Counted from the stretch's first letter, positions 8,409 to 18,593 are shown. The stretch is 64,000 bases of DNA from Candidatus Bathyarchaeia archaeon (GCA_035935655.1 DASYWW010000037.1:62001-126000); one strand, 5' to 3'. Notes: generated by a model from the letters alone, not told the origin. A program made the numbers and translations.

Positions 8409-9842
8409 TTAGGGAGTCGGCATGGGGAGTGACCTAGCGGCGTTTGCTTCTTCACGGATTCTGTCGATTAGCTTCTGTTTACCGGGGTCCGCAGATTCAG
8501 TAAATTGGCGTGCGAGGAAGGCTAGTATGAGCTTCTGTTGCTCTCTGAGTTGCATTATTTCGAGGCCCTTCTTGTTCAACTTGTCTTCCAGGTCAGCGAC
8601 CCTTGTCGGGCTCGTCGCCAGGTCGCCTGCTTGGTTCCAAAGATTCAGATATGGTAACGCTCTCGACCACTTCTCCTGTATGTTCTTCATCAGCCCGTAC
8701 TTTTCGGCGTCTCTCAGCTTCTCATAGTCGAGCGGGTCGATCTGGTGCCCGGAAAAGAAGGCCACGAGAGTACGATCTACCCCGGCCATGTTTGGAATCA
8801 TTGTCTTAACCGTGTCTCGCATCTCGTGTAAGTTCTTGCCGGATCGGTACTTCCTGAACTGGTCTAGGTATTGTGAGGCCGGTTCAATGTTGCCGCAGAC
8901 GCATTCGTATCGCTTTTCTCCCCCTGCCTTAGCACTCAGATACCTTCGCATCTTTCGCATCCGTAGCCCGCACTTGTTGCAGATCGGTCGAGGACGCTCA
9001 ACCACCCCGGCCCGAGTCCCAGCCGTGATCCACGCATGTTTCAGATTGTCCTTGTTAAAGGGCTGTTTTTGTCGGTTGAGAAATATAGCCTCGTATATCG
9101 GGTACCCGCTAGAATCGGTTCCGACCAGCTTGGGGGTTCCACGCTCCTTCAGATACCCTTTCAAGAACCGGATGGCGTCGCCATCCCGGTGCCACATGGT
9201 AAAGTAGGGGTGCTCGTTCTTCTTGCGGTATTCGAAGCGGAACGTGATCCATTCCCGCCCGTCTTTCAATTGGGGCTCCAGGACGCGCCATCGGTGATTG
9301 ATTATCGTAAATCTCTCTTGGTCCATGATTCCCTGAAATATGAGACTGAAGATAGCCTTCTCCCGGAGGTTACAAGCATCTACTACTCGTCGAATTTCGT
9401 CCATCGAGAGGTTAGCCTCCACAGGGGGAGTGTCCGCCTTGATCTCCGAAATGTCAGAGTTGGGCAACTGAACCTTGTGATACTGCATCAGCCCATGAAG
9501 CACGTTGTAAAACTTCAGCTTGTAGTTCTTGGTTCCTTGAATCTCCTGGTTGCAAAAATCCAACAGAAGGTTTTCCAGTTCCGCCCGTTTGTGGTCTGTC
9601 GACATTGACCCCTGCTTCCATAATACATACTCAACCTCGCCCATGGCGTTGTCCGAGGACCACCCGGGCTGATTCACCAACCACTTGAAAACGCGAAATA
9701 ACGCTCTGGGGGCCGCGTAATTGGCATCCCCACTGAGATGCTGAACATAGAGAGCTACGCGTGGGTTCTTCTTCACCCATGTCATAACAGCAAACTTAGC
9801 CGCAGCTACGCCTGAAGACTCGGAGTAGTAGGCAGACCTCAC
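8409..9842 (-). CDS. Tyrosine recombinase/integrase-like protein with inserted zinc ribbon
   Basis: 477 residues. The C-terminal catalytic part shows a box II-like HEMRDT (about 345), a downstream GHQ, and DYEKL with the likely nucleophilic Tyr near 384, the order H-x-x-R, H, Y seen in tyrosine recombinases. The box I arginine region (around GIMDQERF) is not canonical. A zinc ribbon (CNKC, then CVC) is inserted between box I and box II, near 290-320. A coiled-coil tail (about 420-460) follows the Tyr. GTG start. It may be a leftover of an integrated element, though no other element genes adjoin it. The family call is fairly sure; activity is uncertain. Confidence 0.7.
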   Translation of the reverse strand: MRSAYYSESSGVAAAKFAVMTWVKKNPRVALYVQHLSGDANYAAPRALFRVFKWLVNQPGWSSDNAMGEVEYVLWKQGSMSTDHKRAELENLLLDFCNQEIQGTKNYKLKFYNVLHGLMQYHKVQLPNSDISEIKADTPPVEANLSMDEIRRVVDACNLREKAIFSLIFQGIMDQERFTIINHRWRVLEPQLKDGREWITFRFEYRKKNEHPYFTMWHRDGDAIRFLKGYLKERGTPKLVGTDSSGYPIYEAIFLNRQKQPFNKDNLKHAWITAGTRAGVVERPRPICNKCGLRMRKMRRYLSAKAGGEKRYECVCGNIEPASQYLDQFRKYRSGKNLHEMRDTVKTMIPNMAGVDRTLVAFFSGHQIDPLDYEKLRDAEKYGLMKNIQEKWSRALPYLNLWNQAGDLATSPTRVADLEDKLNKKGLEIMQLREQQKLILAFLARQFTESADPGKQKLIDRIREEANAARSLPMPTP

Positions 9843-10329
9843 GCGTCTGCCCCCGCCGATGGAGCGCCAAATCTCAGATTTACCAATTTCATCTACAAAT
9901 CTACCTCAGCGATCTGGAAGAATACCCGTCGTCTGGACTAAAGGGTAGAGAGGAAGAGCAAAGTCATCGGACCCAAGACTGATCGAAGAAACGCGAACGG
10001 ATAAAGCCTTATGCACAAAGAAAGGCTGGCGAGTAAAGCCCGAGTTAACCCAGAATTAGCGTTAGGTTCCGCATGAAGGGCAGATAACAGGGACAGGATT
10101 CTTCAGAATGAAGATTCTCAGTTGCAGGGTTCTAGGCGGTGGCTTTGTTGCTGAACCACCGAGTAGGTCATTGTCATAGCTAATCTGAATTTGAGACGAA
10201 CGACGAATGAGAATTCATCGTACAGCACTGTCTAAAGTGGTAGACTCATTAGTCATGTCCTCTTCTCTTAGGGCCAAAATGATTAAGCCAAAATACTAGG
10301 CCGTTCATAGCTACCCAATCCCTGAGAAC
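9843..10329. other. Intergenic region, no gene seen
   Basis: About 490 bases between divergent genes, the recombinase and the large repeat protein. It is richer in A+T than the flanks near 10150-10320 and should hold both promoters. No RNA gene or repeat was recognised. Confidence 0.5.
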
Positions 10330-13300
10330 TTGTCGACTCTAGTGCCAAAGACACCTCTAGAACACTTACTTGAGTCAGCAGGTGAAAAAGCGCGCAAGTA
10401 TGAATGGATGCGTGCCGCCGAACTGTACACCCAAGTCTTAGACAGATTACCAGACAGCTACGGCCTGTTTGAGAAGGGAAAAATTGTCGAGCAAATCGCA
10501 AACTCGTATTCACGGGCCGCAAATCAGGCGCCTGAACGTGACGAGTTCGTACGTAGGATGAAGCTTGCTGAGTCATATTATCGAGAAGCAGGCAGAATCC
10601 TCGAGGCGGCCGGAGATATTGCGTTGTCTAAACTGTCCATGGGTCGAGGCATGTTTGCCACATTCTACCTGAAGGAGAGTGCTAGAGAACGAAGAGAGGT
10701 CGTGGAAGGCAGCGCCAAATTCTGTGAGCAAGCCTGTCAATTACTGGAATCGCCAGCGAACATTCACGTGCTAGCGGAAGCTCACATGGACATGATCAAT
10801 TATCTCAGCGAAGACTTAGGGTTGTCAACAAGTCTCCAGTCGACCAAGGAAATGTTCGCGAGAGCGGTTCAGGTCGGCGACAGCATAGTTGTCCAGCTTG
10901 ACAACCTATTGAAAAACGAGCAGCTCCTAGAGGCTTTGCAATCATTTGTGACAATCCTCACCAACACGGCAACGGAGCCCGACCAGTACGAAGCACTAGC
11001 AGAGAAAAGGCAACGGCTCGTCCAGCTAGCTGGAGACATAGCCACAAAAATTGGCACTGTTGGAGCACTGGCCAGGAAGAGCGCGTTGGAGTTGTCGCTA
11101 GCAGAGTCTGAGAACAACGTGGGGAAAATGTTGGAGCTGTCCCAGTCTGCAACTGAATATGCCAGAGGCACCAGTGATTCAAGCTTCATCGGCGACCTAT
11201 TGGCGAGGTCGGCACAGGCCGCGCATTTCCAAGGAGGGCTATTGGAAGACACTGGACAAGCGAGGAGTTTCTATGAGAAGACTTTGGCCTATGCTAAGGA
11301 GGCGATCAAATGGCTGAAGATTCCACTGTGGGGAATGTCCCTCGACTACGTGCACCACCTGTACGCGGAAACGTACACTTACCTAGCCTTGGACATTGAG
11401 ACCAACAGGGCCGAGAAGATTAGGCTTCTTCAACAAGCCGTCGAAATCGCCAAGACTGGACAAGCATACAGTCAATACACAGAAACCTCGTCGTCAGACC
11501 ACGCGCTAAGTAAAGCGCTCTATTTTCAGTCCTTACTGATTGACGACGACCAGGTAAAGCAGGGGCTTCTGCTTGAAGCACTATCTGTGAGAGCAGAATT
11601 GGTGAAGGCTCAGGACCGTGTAGCGCCAAACTCATGGTATGGCGGCGTAATCAAGAACTACCTTGCATTAATCCAGGCCGAACTTGCGAAGACTCAATCC
11701 AGCTCGGAAGCTAGGACCAAATTGTTACGAGAGGCGACCGTTACTATGCGCGACTGCATAGGCATCTGTGGCAAATGGGTAAGTAAAATGGAAAGTCCAT
11801 CTACCTACAGAACGGTTGCCACTTACAATGAATTGTTCGGAGACACACTCCTCGACCTCTACGCATTGACGAGCGAGAAATCGCTCGTCGAAGAGGCCCT
11901 AAAGGCATATTCTGATGCTAGATCACAATTGGAGAAAGCAAAAGTCATAGGCCCGATCGGTGTTGTTAGTTGGAAGATTGCAAGAGCCCATGCGAACATT
12001 GGAGACCATAAGCATGCGTCGACAGCATTTGAAAATGCTGCCGAAAATTATCAACAAACACTAGCAAAAATTCCTGGTTCCGCCTCTCTACTGAACGGAC
12101 TATGTTCCTACATGCGGGCAATGTCATTTGTAGAACTAGCCCGTCTATACCATGCTGATGAAAACTATTCTATGGCCATGGACAGGTATGCGGCAGCAGC
12201 CGAACTCCTCGTTTCGGCTCATGATTGGAGCTTCCTGTCCCCCCATTATTCTGCATGTAACACAATGGAAAAGGCAGAAATGCTCAGCAGGCAAGACAAT
12301 CAAGAATCAGCAATTGACACATTTAAAACTGCTCTAAAGACGCTGAAACAAGCAGAAATCGTTATCGCACAGAGGATCAACGAGAAGCCCAGTGAACGAC
12401 TCGAACTCAAGAATCTTCTCGTCATCAACCAAGCCCAAGACAAATACTGCGAGGCCCGGATACAACTTGAAGAAGCAAAAGTCCTAGACCAGAACGGCAA
12501 TGAAGCCGAGAGCGCTACTCGTTATGATTCAGCCGCTGAAACATTCAGAAAACTCACAGTAGACACCGCACAGAAAGATATGCATACAGAGTTTGAAGTT
12601 CTCGCCCTATTCTGTGACGCTTGGGCAAAGATGAATCGTGCCGAATTGGAAGCGTCCAGCGATCACTACCTGGAAGCCGCAGAACATTTCAGGTCCGCCG
12701 CTGGAAAACTAAGCAAGGGAAAAAATAGGATTCTGGCATTGGCGAACGTTTCTATCTGTGAAGCGCTTCGCACTGGCATCCAGTTTCAGTTTAGCCATGA
12801 TTCCAATCTCTACTCCGAATTGAAAAGACATCTTGAAGTTGCAGCGTCCAACTATGAAAAAATTGGATCTGAGAGAATGGCATCTTGGACAAGGGCTACT
12901 CAGAGACTCTATGACGCAGCAGTATGTTCCTCCGATGCAGAATCCGAGAGGGACTCTAAGAAGAAGAAGGAGTATTACCATCTGGCAGAAAAAAACTTGG
13001 AAATGGCTGCGAGACTTTACGGTGATGCTGGATACAAACAGAAACAGGAAGAGGCGTTGAAGCAGATGAAGAGGGCCTATGACCAGAAAGAGTTGTTGCT
13101 CACACCTGGGCAGACGCTTGCTGAAACCACTTCACTCTTACAAGTGCCCGTTGCAAATATTACAATGGCCCGTGACCAGACGCTAGGTCTGGAAAGGTTA
13201 CAGTCAGCACATGTCGTTGGAAGGATGATCATTGGGAATCATCAAGTGGCCGCCGGTTCCCAGGTTGACTGCGAACTGGAAATGACTAATTGTGGAAAAA

Positions 13301-13593
13301 CCGTGGCCACACTGTTGCAGGTTGAAAACCTAGAAGGACTCACCGTTGACAAGGAAAAGAGTCATCACATGGTCCGGAACGGGTTTGTGGATCTGAAAAA
13401 GAAGAGGGTTGCCTCATTCGAGAGCTTCAAAATGACAATTCCACTGAAAATGTTGCATAAGGGTACTGTCAAGTTGTCTCCTAGGATCTCGTACACTGAC
13501 GATATGGGACACGCAATGAACTATGAATTTGAGCCAGAGGTTCTCACGGTCAGCGAGCTTGGGATATCTGGCTGGCTGAAGGGTCCCAAATGA
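10330..13593 (+). CDS. Very large TPR-like helical-repeat protein with C-terminal beta domain
   Basis: 1087 residues. About 920 residues are almost entirely amphipathic helices in TPR-like pairs (repeated forms such as A..Y..A...L and EAA..Y). Residues from about 955 on form a beta-rich domain that starts near MARDQTLGLERL and resembles CARDB-type domains found after archaeal helical-repeat arrays. No signal peptide or membrane helix is seen, so it should be cytosolic. Such proteins usually act as scaffolds; no partner is apparent here. TTG start at the head of a single-gene unit. Specific function unknown. Confidence 0.85.
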   Translation: MSTLVPKTPLEHLLESAGEKARKYEWMRAAELYTQVLDRLPDSYGLFEKGKIVEQIANSYSRAANQAPERDEFVRRMKLAESYYREAGRILEAAGDIALSKLSMGRGMFATFYLKESARERREVVEGSAKFCEQACQLLESPANIHVLAEAHMDMINYLSEDLGLSTSLQSTKEMFARAVQVGDSIVVQLDNLLKNEQLLEALQSFVTILTNTATEPDQYEALAEKRQRLVQLAGDIATKIGTVGALARKSALELSLAESENNVGKMLELSQSATEYARGTSDSSFIGDLLARSAQAAHFQGGLLEDTGQARSFYEKTLAYAKEAIKWLKIPLWGMSLDYVHHLYAETYTYLALDIETNRAEKIRLLQQAVEIAKTGQAYSQYTETSSSDHALSKALYFQSLLIDDDQVKQGLLLEALSVRAELVKAQDRVAPNSWYGGVIKNYLALIQAELAKTQSSSEARTKLLREATVTMRDCIGICGKWVSKMESPSTYRTVATYNELFGDTLLDLYALTSEKSLVEEALKAYSDARSQLEKAKVIGPIGVVSWKIARAHANIGDHKHASTAFENAAENYQQTLAKIPGSASLLNGLCSYMRAMSFVELARLYHADENYSMAMDRYAAAAELLVSAHDWSFLSPHYSACNTMEKAEMLSRQDNQESAIDTFKTALKTLKQAEIVIAQRINEKPSERLELKNLLVINQAQDKYCEARIQLEEAKVLDQNGNEAESATRYDSAAETFRKLTVDTAQKDMHTEFEVLALFCDAWAKMNRAELEASSDHYLEAAEHFRSAAGKLSKGKNRILALANVSICEALRTGIQFQFSHDSNLYSELKRHLEVAASNYEKIGSERMASWTRATQRLYDAAVCSSDAESERDSKKKKEYYHLAEKNLEMAARLYGDAGYKQKQEEALKQMKRAYDQKELLLTPGQTLAETTSLLQVPVANITMARDQTLGLERLQSAHVVGRMIIGNHQVAAGSQVDCELEMTNCGKTVATLLQVENLEGLTVDKEKSHHMVRNGFVDLKKKRVASFESFKMTIPLKMLHKGTVKLSPRISYTDDMGHAMNYEFEPEVLTVSELGISGWLKGPK

Positions 13594-13684
13594 AACCAAT
13601 TATTCAGTAGAAGAAGATAAGACAAATTCTGTTCTGATTCATTCTGCTGCCGTTATACATAAGGGAGATTCAATTGCCGAAAGC

Positions 13685-14716
13685 TTGCGACAAAAGCCTT
13701 ACTCCCAGGACGGACGATTAGAGTCTGCTAGAGGCTTGGCCGGGATCAAAGTAACACCTCTTGCCTTCGAGAGCTTGGGGGTCCGTTCAATGTGCACTCT
13801 AGTCGAGACCAAAGACGTGACGGTCTTGTTGGACGCTGGAGTTGCGTTGGGACCCAGGTTCAGGTTGATGCCTCATCCGAGAGAATTCCGGGCACGGGAT
13901 GAGGCCCGAAAAAGGATCGAGGACGCGGCAGACAAAGCAACAGTCGTGACGATTTCCCACTACCACCATGATCACCACACGCCGAATTTCGTGGATCCGG
14001 TGTGGCTTGGAAGTAGTCTAGAATCCTTCGAGCGAATCTACAAGGGAAAAATCATACTCGCGAAAGATAGTCGTAGAAAGATCAACACAGCGCAGAGAAG
14101 GCGTGGATGGATGTTTCGGCAAGCTACGGAAAAGTTGGCGGAAAAATTCGAGGCAGCGGATGAAAAGAGCTTCGAGTTCGGCAGAACCAAGCTTAGGTTT
14201 CCAGCCCCAGTCCCCCATGGAGAGGGCGAATCCGAGCTAGGCTGGATCCTGCCTTGCATCGTAGAGAAGGCGAAAGAGAAGGTGTTTTTCGCGCCCGATG
14301 TTCAAGGACCCGTCGTGGAGGAAACTGTTGATCTGATTCTCGGAGAGAGACCTAGCTTGCTGGTAATGGGAGGACCGCCAACCTATCTGCAAGGATATCG
14401 TATTAGTGACGAGTTCTTTCGCACGGCCACCCGTAACATGGAGAAGATTCTCAGCAGTATTCCAAAGGTGGTAATAGACCACCATCTACTACGAGATGAA
14501 GGATGGAACAAATTCCTCGAACCAGTGAGAAAATCCGCTGAGAAGGCCGGCCACCAGCTTCTAACTGCGTCCGAGCTGGTCCACCAGACGCCTGAACCTC
14601 TAGAGTGTAAGCGTCAAAGCCTCTACGAAGATGAAAAGCCTAGCAAAGAATTCTTGGAGTGGGCTAAGCTTCCAGACGAGAAGCGGAGTGACAAGCCTCC
14701 TCCTCTAGCATCATAG
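13685..14716 (+). CDS. UPF0282 family metallo-beta-lactamase-fold protein
   Basis: 343 residues. The metal motif SHYHHDHHTP near residue 95 and the early KVTPLAFESLGVRSM identify the archaeal UPF0282 family, a metallo-beta-lactamase-fold group with no assigned reaction. A second His-rich stretch, VIDHHLL near 262, would complete the two-metal site. The first TTG at 13685 gives about 17 residues before the family begins; another in-frame TTG at 13736 has AGAGG just upstream and may be the true start. The C-terminus has a short charged tail. It stands alone. Confidence 0.85.
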   Translation: MRQKPYSQDGRLESARGLAGIKVTPLAFESLGVRSMCTLVETKDVTVLLDAGVALGPRFRLMPHPREFRARDEARKRIEDAADKATVVTISHYHHDHHTPNFVDPVWLGSSLESFERIYKGKIILAKDSRRKINTAQRRRGWMFRQATEKLAEKFEAADEKSFEFGRTKLRFPAPVPHGEGESELGWILPCIVEKAKEKVFFAPDVQGPVVEETVDLILGERPSLLVMGGPPTYLQGYRISDEFFRTATRNMEKILSSIPKVVIDHHLLRDEGWNKFLEPVRKSAEKAGHQLLTASELVHQTPEPLECKRQSLYEDEKPSKEFLEWAKLPDEKRSDKPPPLAS

Positions 14717-14799
14717 ATGACGCGATTCGATTCCTACGAAGAAAAGTCGACGATTCTAGCTGCGTCTACCATAGTTACTCACTACGATCTGCCTCGTTT

Positions 14800-14988
14800 C
14801 TATGCCCGGAGCAATCTTGTGATCTGTCTCTTTGCCTGTTCCAAGGCCTCGTTGACCTTGTCAAGCTCAACCACAACTTCCTCTTGGATAGTTAGCTCCC
14901 TGATCTTCTTCGCTTCCTTGAGGGCTTCGCTTATGTCATCAGAAATCTGCTTCAGTCTAGGCGGAAGCGTCTTCCTACGCTCTTTCAC
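14800..14988 (-). CDS. Small coiled-coil protein, 62 aa
   Basis: 62 residues with a clear heptad pattern (LKQISDDISEALKEAKKI, then ELDKVNEALEQAKRQITRL), rich in Lys and Glu. GTG start. No known family is recognised, but the regular helix pattern and lack of rare composition make chance unlikely. It could be a small scaffold or nucleoid-associated helix protein; no function is claimed. Confidence 0.5.
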   Translation of the reverse strand: MKERRKTLPPRLKQISDDISEALKEAKKIRELTIQEEVVVELDKVNEALEQAKRQITRLLRA

Positions 14989-15257
14989 AGTAACCTAGCC
15001 CGGACATCTCCGCTAATATTCTCTCTGGCTGTCATAATATCAATAGAGGATCTTGCAGGGCCAATCTCAGGGCCAACGGACACAAGTCGGAATTCAGACA
15101 CCGATCTCCCCATCGAACAAAGTTCTGGTCACACCGTGGACACCGCCCTCAAGCAGAGGCCAGGTTCTGTTCGCACTGTGCCCACGCAGCCCCCAGTTAG
15201 TGGGGTCGTATTGAAGGAGCAGAAAAGAAGCCGAGTCAAGGGACCTCTATCGCGAAT
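14989..15257. other. Intergenic region upstream of repeat copy A
   Basis: Noncoding stretch between the small coiled-coil gene and the repeat element near 15258-15380. Several short palindromic pieces occur (for example GGGCCAATCTCAGGGCC near 15058-15074). No known RNA family was recognised. Confidence 0.4.
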
Positions 15258-15380
15258 CTCTCTTTCTGTACCTAGTTTTCTTCTGTAACTTTTCTTTTCG
15301 CTAACTATTGTCTAAGCATTCTTTTTCTAGCCACCGCCCGGGGGGGGTCGATTCTCGCGCGTCCCGCCCTTCGTGAAACC
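15258..15380 (+). repeat. Dispersed intergenic element, copy A
   Basis: One of three copies in the window (others at 19563-19656 and, inverted, 39949-40070). Each has pyrimidine-rich tandem units ending in GTAAC/GCTAAC, then a GC hairpin region (here CCACCGCCCGGGGGGGGTC), then a conserved tail; copies A and B share TCGCGCGTCCCGCCCTTCG followed by TGAAA. Copy A sits directly upstream of the proteasome beta gene. It could be a structured RNA, a small mobile repeat or a regulatory element. The sequence match is direct; its role is unknown. Confidence 0.7.
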
Positions 15381-15414
15381 GTGCTAGAACCAGCCCGGTT
15401 TGCGTGTTCGCTAG

Positions 15415-15423
15415 CTTTAAACC
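15415..15423 (+). promoter_or_regulatory. TATA-like box of the proteasome beta gene
   Basis: CTTTAAACC lies about 40 bases before ATG 15456. Archaeal transcription starts about 25-30 bases after the TATA box, giving an mRNA with a leader of about 10 bases. This supports the ATG at 15456 over the longer upstream open frame. Confidence 0.5.
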
Positions 15424-15455
15424 GAGAGGAGTCTAGGCGGCGGCCGTCCTTTCTT

Positions 15456-16061
15456 ATGAGTAGAGAGCCCTACATTCCAGGTGCGACTACCATTGGCATG
15501 GTTTGCAAAGATGGAGTTCTACTGGCATCTGAACGTCGGTACGCATATGGAAGCTTCGTAATGAGCAAATCCGCGAAGAAGTTGTTCCGCATTACGGACA
15601 AGATAGGCGTCGCGTGCGCGGGCATCGTTGGTGATATGCAGGTCCTGACCAGGGAAGCTCGGGCCTGGATGAGCATCTACCAGTACGAGAGGGGTAGACA
15701 GGCGACGGTGAAGAACACGGCCAAGCTTATCTCCAATCTTCTCTCCAGCCGTCGCATGTTTCCCTACCTTGCAGAGACGATCATCGCTGGCTTCAGCGAT
15801 GGAAAACCCGAACTCTACGTGTTAGACCCCATAGGATCTCTTCTCCCCGACAAGTTCTCGGTAGTGGGAACGGGCGCTCAAATCGCAATAGGAGTTCTCG
15901 AACTAGATTACAATGAGGAACTGTCCGTTGACGAGGGAGAGGCTCTGCTCCTTAGAGCTGTAAAATCGGCGATAGCCAGAGACATATCCAGCGGGGACGG
16001 TGTGGACTTGATGGTCATAACTGAACAAGGAATCAGAGAAGGATCCCCGCGATTCTCCTGA
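15456..16061 (+). CDS. psmB: 20S proteasome beta subunit paralogue, probably inactive
   Basis: 201 residues with the full beta-subunit fold signature. Aligned on the well-known archaeal motif Gly-Thr-Thr-Thr-Val-Gly, this protein reads Gly-Ala-Thr-Thr-Ile-Gly, so the catalytic Thr1 is Ala. Glu at position 17 and Lys33 (SKSAKK) are kept. Thermoproteota often carry two beta subunits, one active and one not, and the PGAT form fits the non-catalytic one. It would assemble with an alpha subunit and an active beta encoded elsewhere. An upstream in-frame GTG at 15381 is rejected because the TATA box lies downstream of it. The convergent neighbour is a small winged-helix gene. Confidence 0.88.
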   Translation: MSREPYIPGATTIGMVCKDGVLLASERRYAYGSFVMSKSAKKLFRITDKIGVACAGIVGDMQVLTREARAWMSIYQYERGRQATVKNTAKLISNLLSSRRMFPYLAETIIAGFSDGKPELYVLDPIGSLLPDKFSVVGTGAQIAIGVLELDYNEELSVDEGEALLLRAVKSAIARDISSGDGVDLMVITEQGIREGSPRFS

Positions 16062-16141
16062 GAGCGACCCGCGGCACTCTACCGCTTCATTAACAGTTTG
16101 TTCTGGGTCGTCTTACTCAGGGTTGCCATTCAGATTGGTCT

Positions 16142-16393
16142 CTAGCCGATTCTGGATCTTCCTGTCAGCTCGACTTGTCTCTTACCCTTCGTAAGCCTTG
16201 AGACCCGCAGAATCCCCGCCAGCTCAAGTTTCATCAGTTCCCGGTTGAGCTCTCTAAAACTGACGTCTCCGAGATCTGACTTGAGCTGCTTTAGCAAATC
16301 AATGTCTGTCATTGAACCCTTCCTTTCCAGAATTTCCACTATGGATAGGGACATGGGCCTAGGACTCCATATCTTGCTCAACGCCAGTGTCAC
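16142..16393 (-). CDS. Small winged-helix-like protein
   Basis: 83 residues from GTG, or 70 from an internal ATG at 16354 (MSLSIVEILER). The pattern of three helices and a beta hairpin (IVEILERKGSMTDIDLLKQL, FRELNRELMKLELAGILRVSR) fits a winged helix-turn-helix DNA-binding protein. It lies 26 bases downstream of the CDC48-type gene on the same strand and is probably cotranscribed. No target is known. Confidence 0.6.
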   Translation of the reverse strand: MTLALSKIWSPRPMSLSIVEILERKGSMTDIDLLKQLKSDLGDVSFRELNRELMKLELAGILRVSRLTKGKRQVELTGRSRIG

Positions 16394-16418
16394 TAGGAAA
16401 GATTCTGTCCGAAGCCGT

Positions 16419-18593
16419 CTACGTTACGGCGAGCGCGGCTCTTTCCTTCTTGGACCTCTTGCGGAAGCCCTGGTACCAGTTCTCCATGTCCGGAGTCACT
16501 GAAGGCTTGACGCGGTAAAACGCATCACGAAAGTCCTCTATGGTCACGCTCTTGGTTTCGAAGTCCCGCCTTAATGCGATAAGACCTGCCTCTCTGCAAA
16601 CAGCCTCTAGATCTGCCCCCGAGTAGCCTGCGGCTTGACTGGCGATCTGGTCCAGGTCAACATCCTGGGCCAATGGCATGTTTCGAGCATGGATCTTGAG
16701 GGTCTGCAGGCGGGTGGCGCGGTCTGGTGTTGGGACGTAGATGAGCCTGTCGAACCTGCCAGGTCGTAGAATCGCGGGATCGATCATGTCCGGCCGGTTG
16801 CTTGCGCCTATAACGACCACATTCACAAGGGACTCGATGCCATCCATCTCAGTGAGCAACTGACTTATCACGCGTTCTGAGGCGTCGCCGTCGCCAGAGC
16901 CCGTTCCTCTCCTTGAGGCAACCGAGTCCAGTTCGTCGAAGAAGATAATGGAAGGGGCCGCGGTACGGCCTCTCCTGAAGACCTCGCGTATGGCCTTCTC
17001 TGATTCCCCGACCCACTTGCTGAAGACCTCAGGACCTTTGATGGAGATGAAGTTAGCTTCACTCTCAGTAGCAACAGCTCTTGCCAGCATGGTCTTACCG
17101 CACCCAGGCGGCCCGAAGAGCAAAATGCCCTTTGGAGGCCTGATCCCAACTCTCGTGAAGACCTCGGGCTTCTTGATGGGCCATTCGACGGCTTCCTGAA
17201 GCTCCTGCTTGACATCCGTCAGTCCGCCGACGTCGGCCCAGTTGACCGTGGGCACTTCGATGTAGACCTCCCGCATGGCAGTGGCCGTTATTTCCCGGTA
17301 GGCGTCCATGAAGTCCCCCAAGTTCACTTCCATCTTCTCAAGCATCGCACTCGGGATTCTCTCCTCCGCCAGGTTGATCCCTGGAAGGTAGCGTCGCAGT
17401 GCCTTCATCGCGGCCTCTCTGCAGAGTGCTGATATGTCCGCGCCAGTGTAGCCGTGACAAATGTCCGACAACCGGTGAAGGTTCACGTCCGAGGTCAGTG
17501 GCATCGCTCGCGTGTGAATCTGCAGAACTTCGTGCCTGCCCAACTTGTCCGGGATTCCGATCTCTATTTCCCGGTCGAAGCGTCCAGGGCGTCGAAGCGC
17601 AGGGTCGATGGCGTTGGGCCTGTTGGTAGCGCCTATCACGATGACGTTTCCCCTGGCGCCCATGCCGTCCATTAGGGAGAGCAGTTGCGCCACAACTCTA
17701 CGCTCCACTTCGCCTGTCACTTCTTCTCTCTTGGGGGCGATGGCGTCCAGCTCGTCGATGAAGATGATGCTGGGAGCCGTTTCTTGAGCTTTCTGAAAAA
17801 TCTCCCTCAACCGGGCTTCCGAGTCTCCGTAGAACTTGGAGATGATTTCCGGTCCGGAGATGACGTAGAAGTTGGCGTCTGATTCGCTGGCAACGGCCTT
17901 CGCCACTAGTGTTTTGCCGCAGCCCGGCGGTCCGTATATGAAGACCCCTCTAGGGGGCTCGATGCCCAGCCGTTGGAAAAGCTCTGGGTGTCGAAGTGGA
18001 AGTTCCACCATTTCTCTGATTCTTTGAATCTCAACGTGGAGCCCGCCTATGTCCTCATAGGTGACGATGGGTAAGCCTTTCTTGTCAGGGACAGGCTCGC
18101 TCATCACTTGTACGAGGGTAGAGTCTGTGATCTTGACCGGACCGCGGGGCCGGGTTCGTGTCGTTATGAGCGGTACCGCACTTCCGAATATGTTGAGGAG
18201 GGTCATGTCTCCTTCGACGAAGGGCATGTCCATGAATCGACGCTTGACAAAGCCAAGGAACTCGTCGTCCACGCTCAGGCGGACGTCTGAGGGTGCAAAG
18301 ACAATTGTCTGGGAGTCTTTTACCTCCGCCTTCTTGATACTGACAAACTCGTTTATTGCTACCCCTGCGTTCTTCCGAAGAACCCCATCAATCAGGATGA
18401 TCTCCTGATCCTGGTCCTCGGCATAAGCGGGCCAGGCAATGGCGACCGTGGTCCGTTTTCCGCGAACATCTATGAAGTCGCCGGCCGTTATAGCGAGTTT
18501 CTGCATGGTCTCATTATCGATGCGGGCTTTACCATGCCCCACGTCTCGCTGCTTAGCATCAGCTACCTTCAACTGTACTTCTTTGACCATCAT
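16419..18593 (-). CDS. CDC48/VAT-type AAA+ ATPase
   Basis: 724 residues: an N-terminal substrate-binding domain (about 1-170), then two AAA modules. Walker A GPPGCGKT occurs at 221-228 and again near 495; Walker B/DELD motifs are [10 protein letters not shown] and [11 protein letters not shown]. This is the archaeal VCP/p97 homologue, a hexameric unfoldase that feeds the proteasome, whose beta subunit gene lies just beyond the next gene. Start: ATG at 18593, with a second ATG right behind it. The C-terminus (RAALAVT) lacks a clear HbYX motif. Closely followed by the small winged-helix gene. Confidence 0.96.
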   Translation of the reverse strand: MMVKEVQLKVADAKQRDVGHGKARIDNETMQKLAITAGDFIDVRGKRTTVAIAWPAYAEDQDQEIILIDGVLRKNAGVAINEFVSIKKAEVKDSQTIVFAPSDVRLSVDDEFLGFVKRRFMDMPFVEGDMTLLNIFGSAVPLITTRTRPRGPVKITDSTLVQVMSEPVPDKKGLPIVTYEDIGGLHVEIQRIREMVELPLRHPELFQRLGIEPPRGVFIYGPPGCGKTLVAKAVASESDANFYVISGPEIISKFYGDSEARLREIFQKAQETAPSIIFIDELDAIAPKREEVTGEVERRVVAQLLSLMDGMGARGNVIVIGATNRPNAIDPALRRPGRFDREIEIGIPDKLGRHEVLQIHTRAMPLTSDVNLHRLSDICHGYTGADISALCREAAMKALRRYLPGINLAEERIPSAMLEKMEVNLGDFMDAYREITATAMREVYIEVPTVNWADVGGLTDVKQELQEAVEWPIKKPEVFTRVGIRPPKGILLFGPPGCGKTMLARAVATESEANFISIKGPEVFSKWVGESEKAIREVFRRGRTAAPSIIFFDELDSVASRRGTGSGDGDASERVISQLLTEMDGIESLVNVVVIGASNRPDMIDPAILRPGRFDRLIYVPTPDRATRLQTLKIHARNMPLAQDVDLDQIASQAAGYSGADLEAVCREAGLIALRRDFETKSVTIEDFRDAFYRVKPSVTPDMENWYQGFRKRSKKERAALAVT

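Noticed and set aside
14989-15257. RNase P RNA or other known RNA in the gap before repeat copy A
   Set aside because: The conserved core motifs were looked for on both strands and not found.
15381-15455. Longer start for the proteasome beta subunit
   Set aside because: The TATA-like box lies inside this part, and the added residues do not look like a propeptide.
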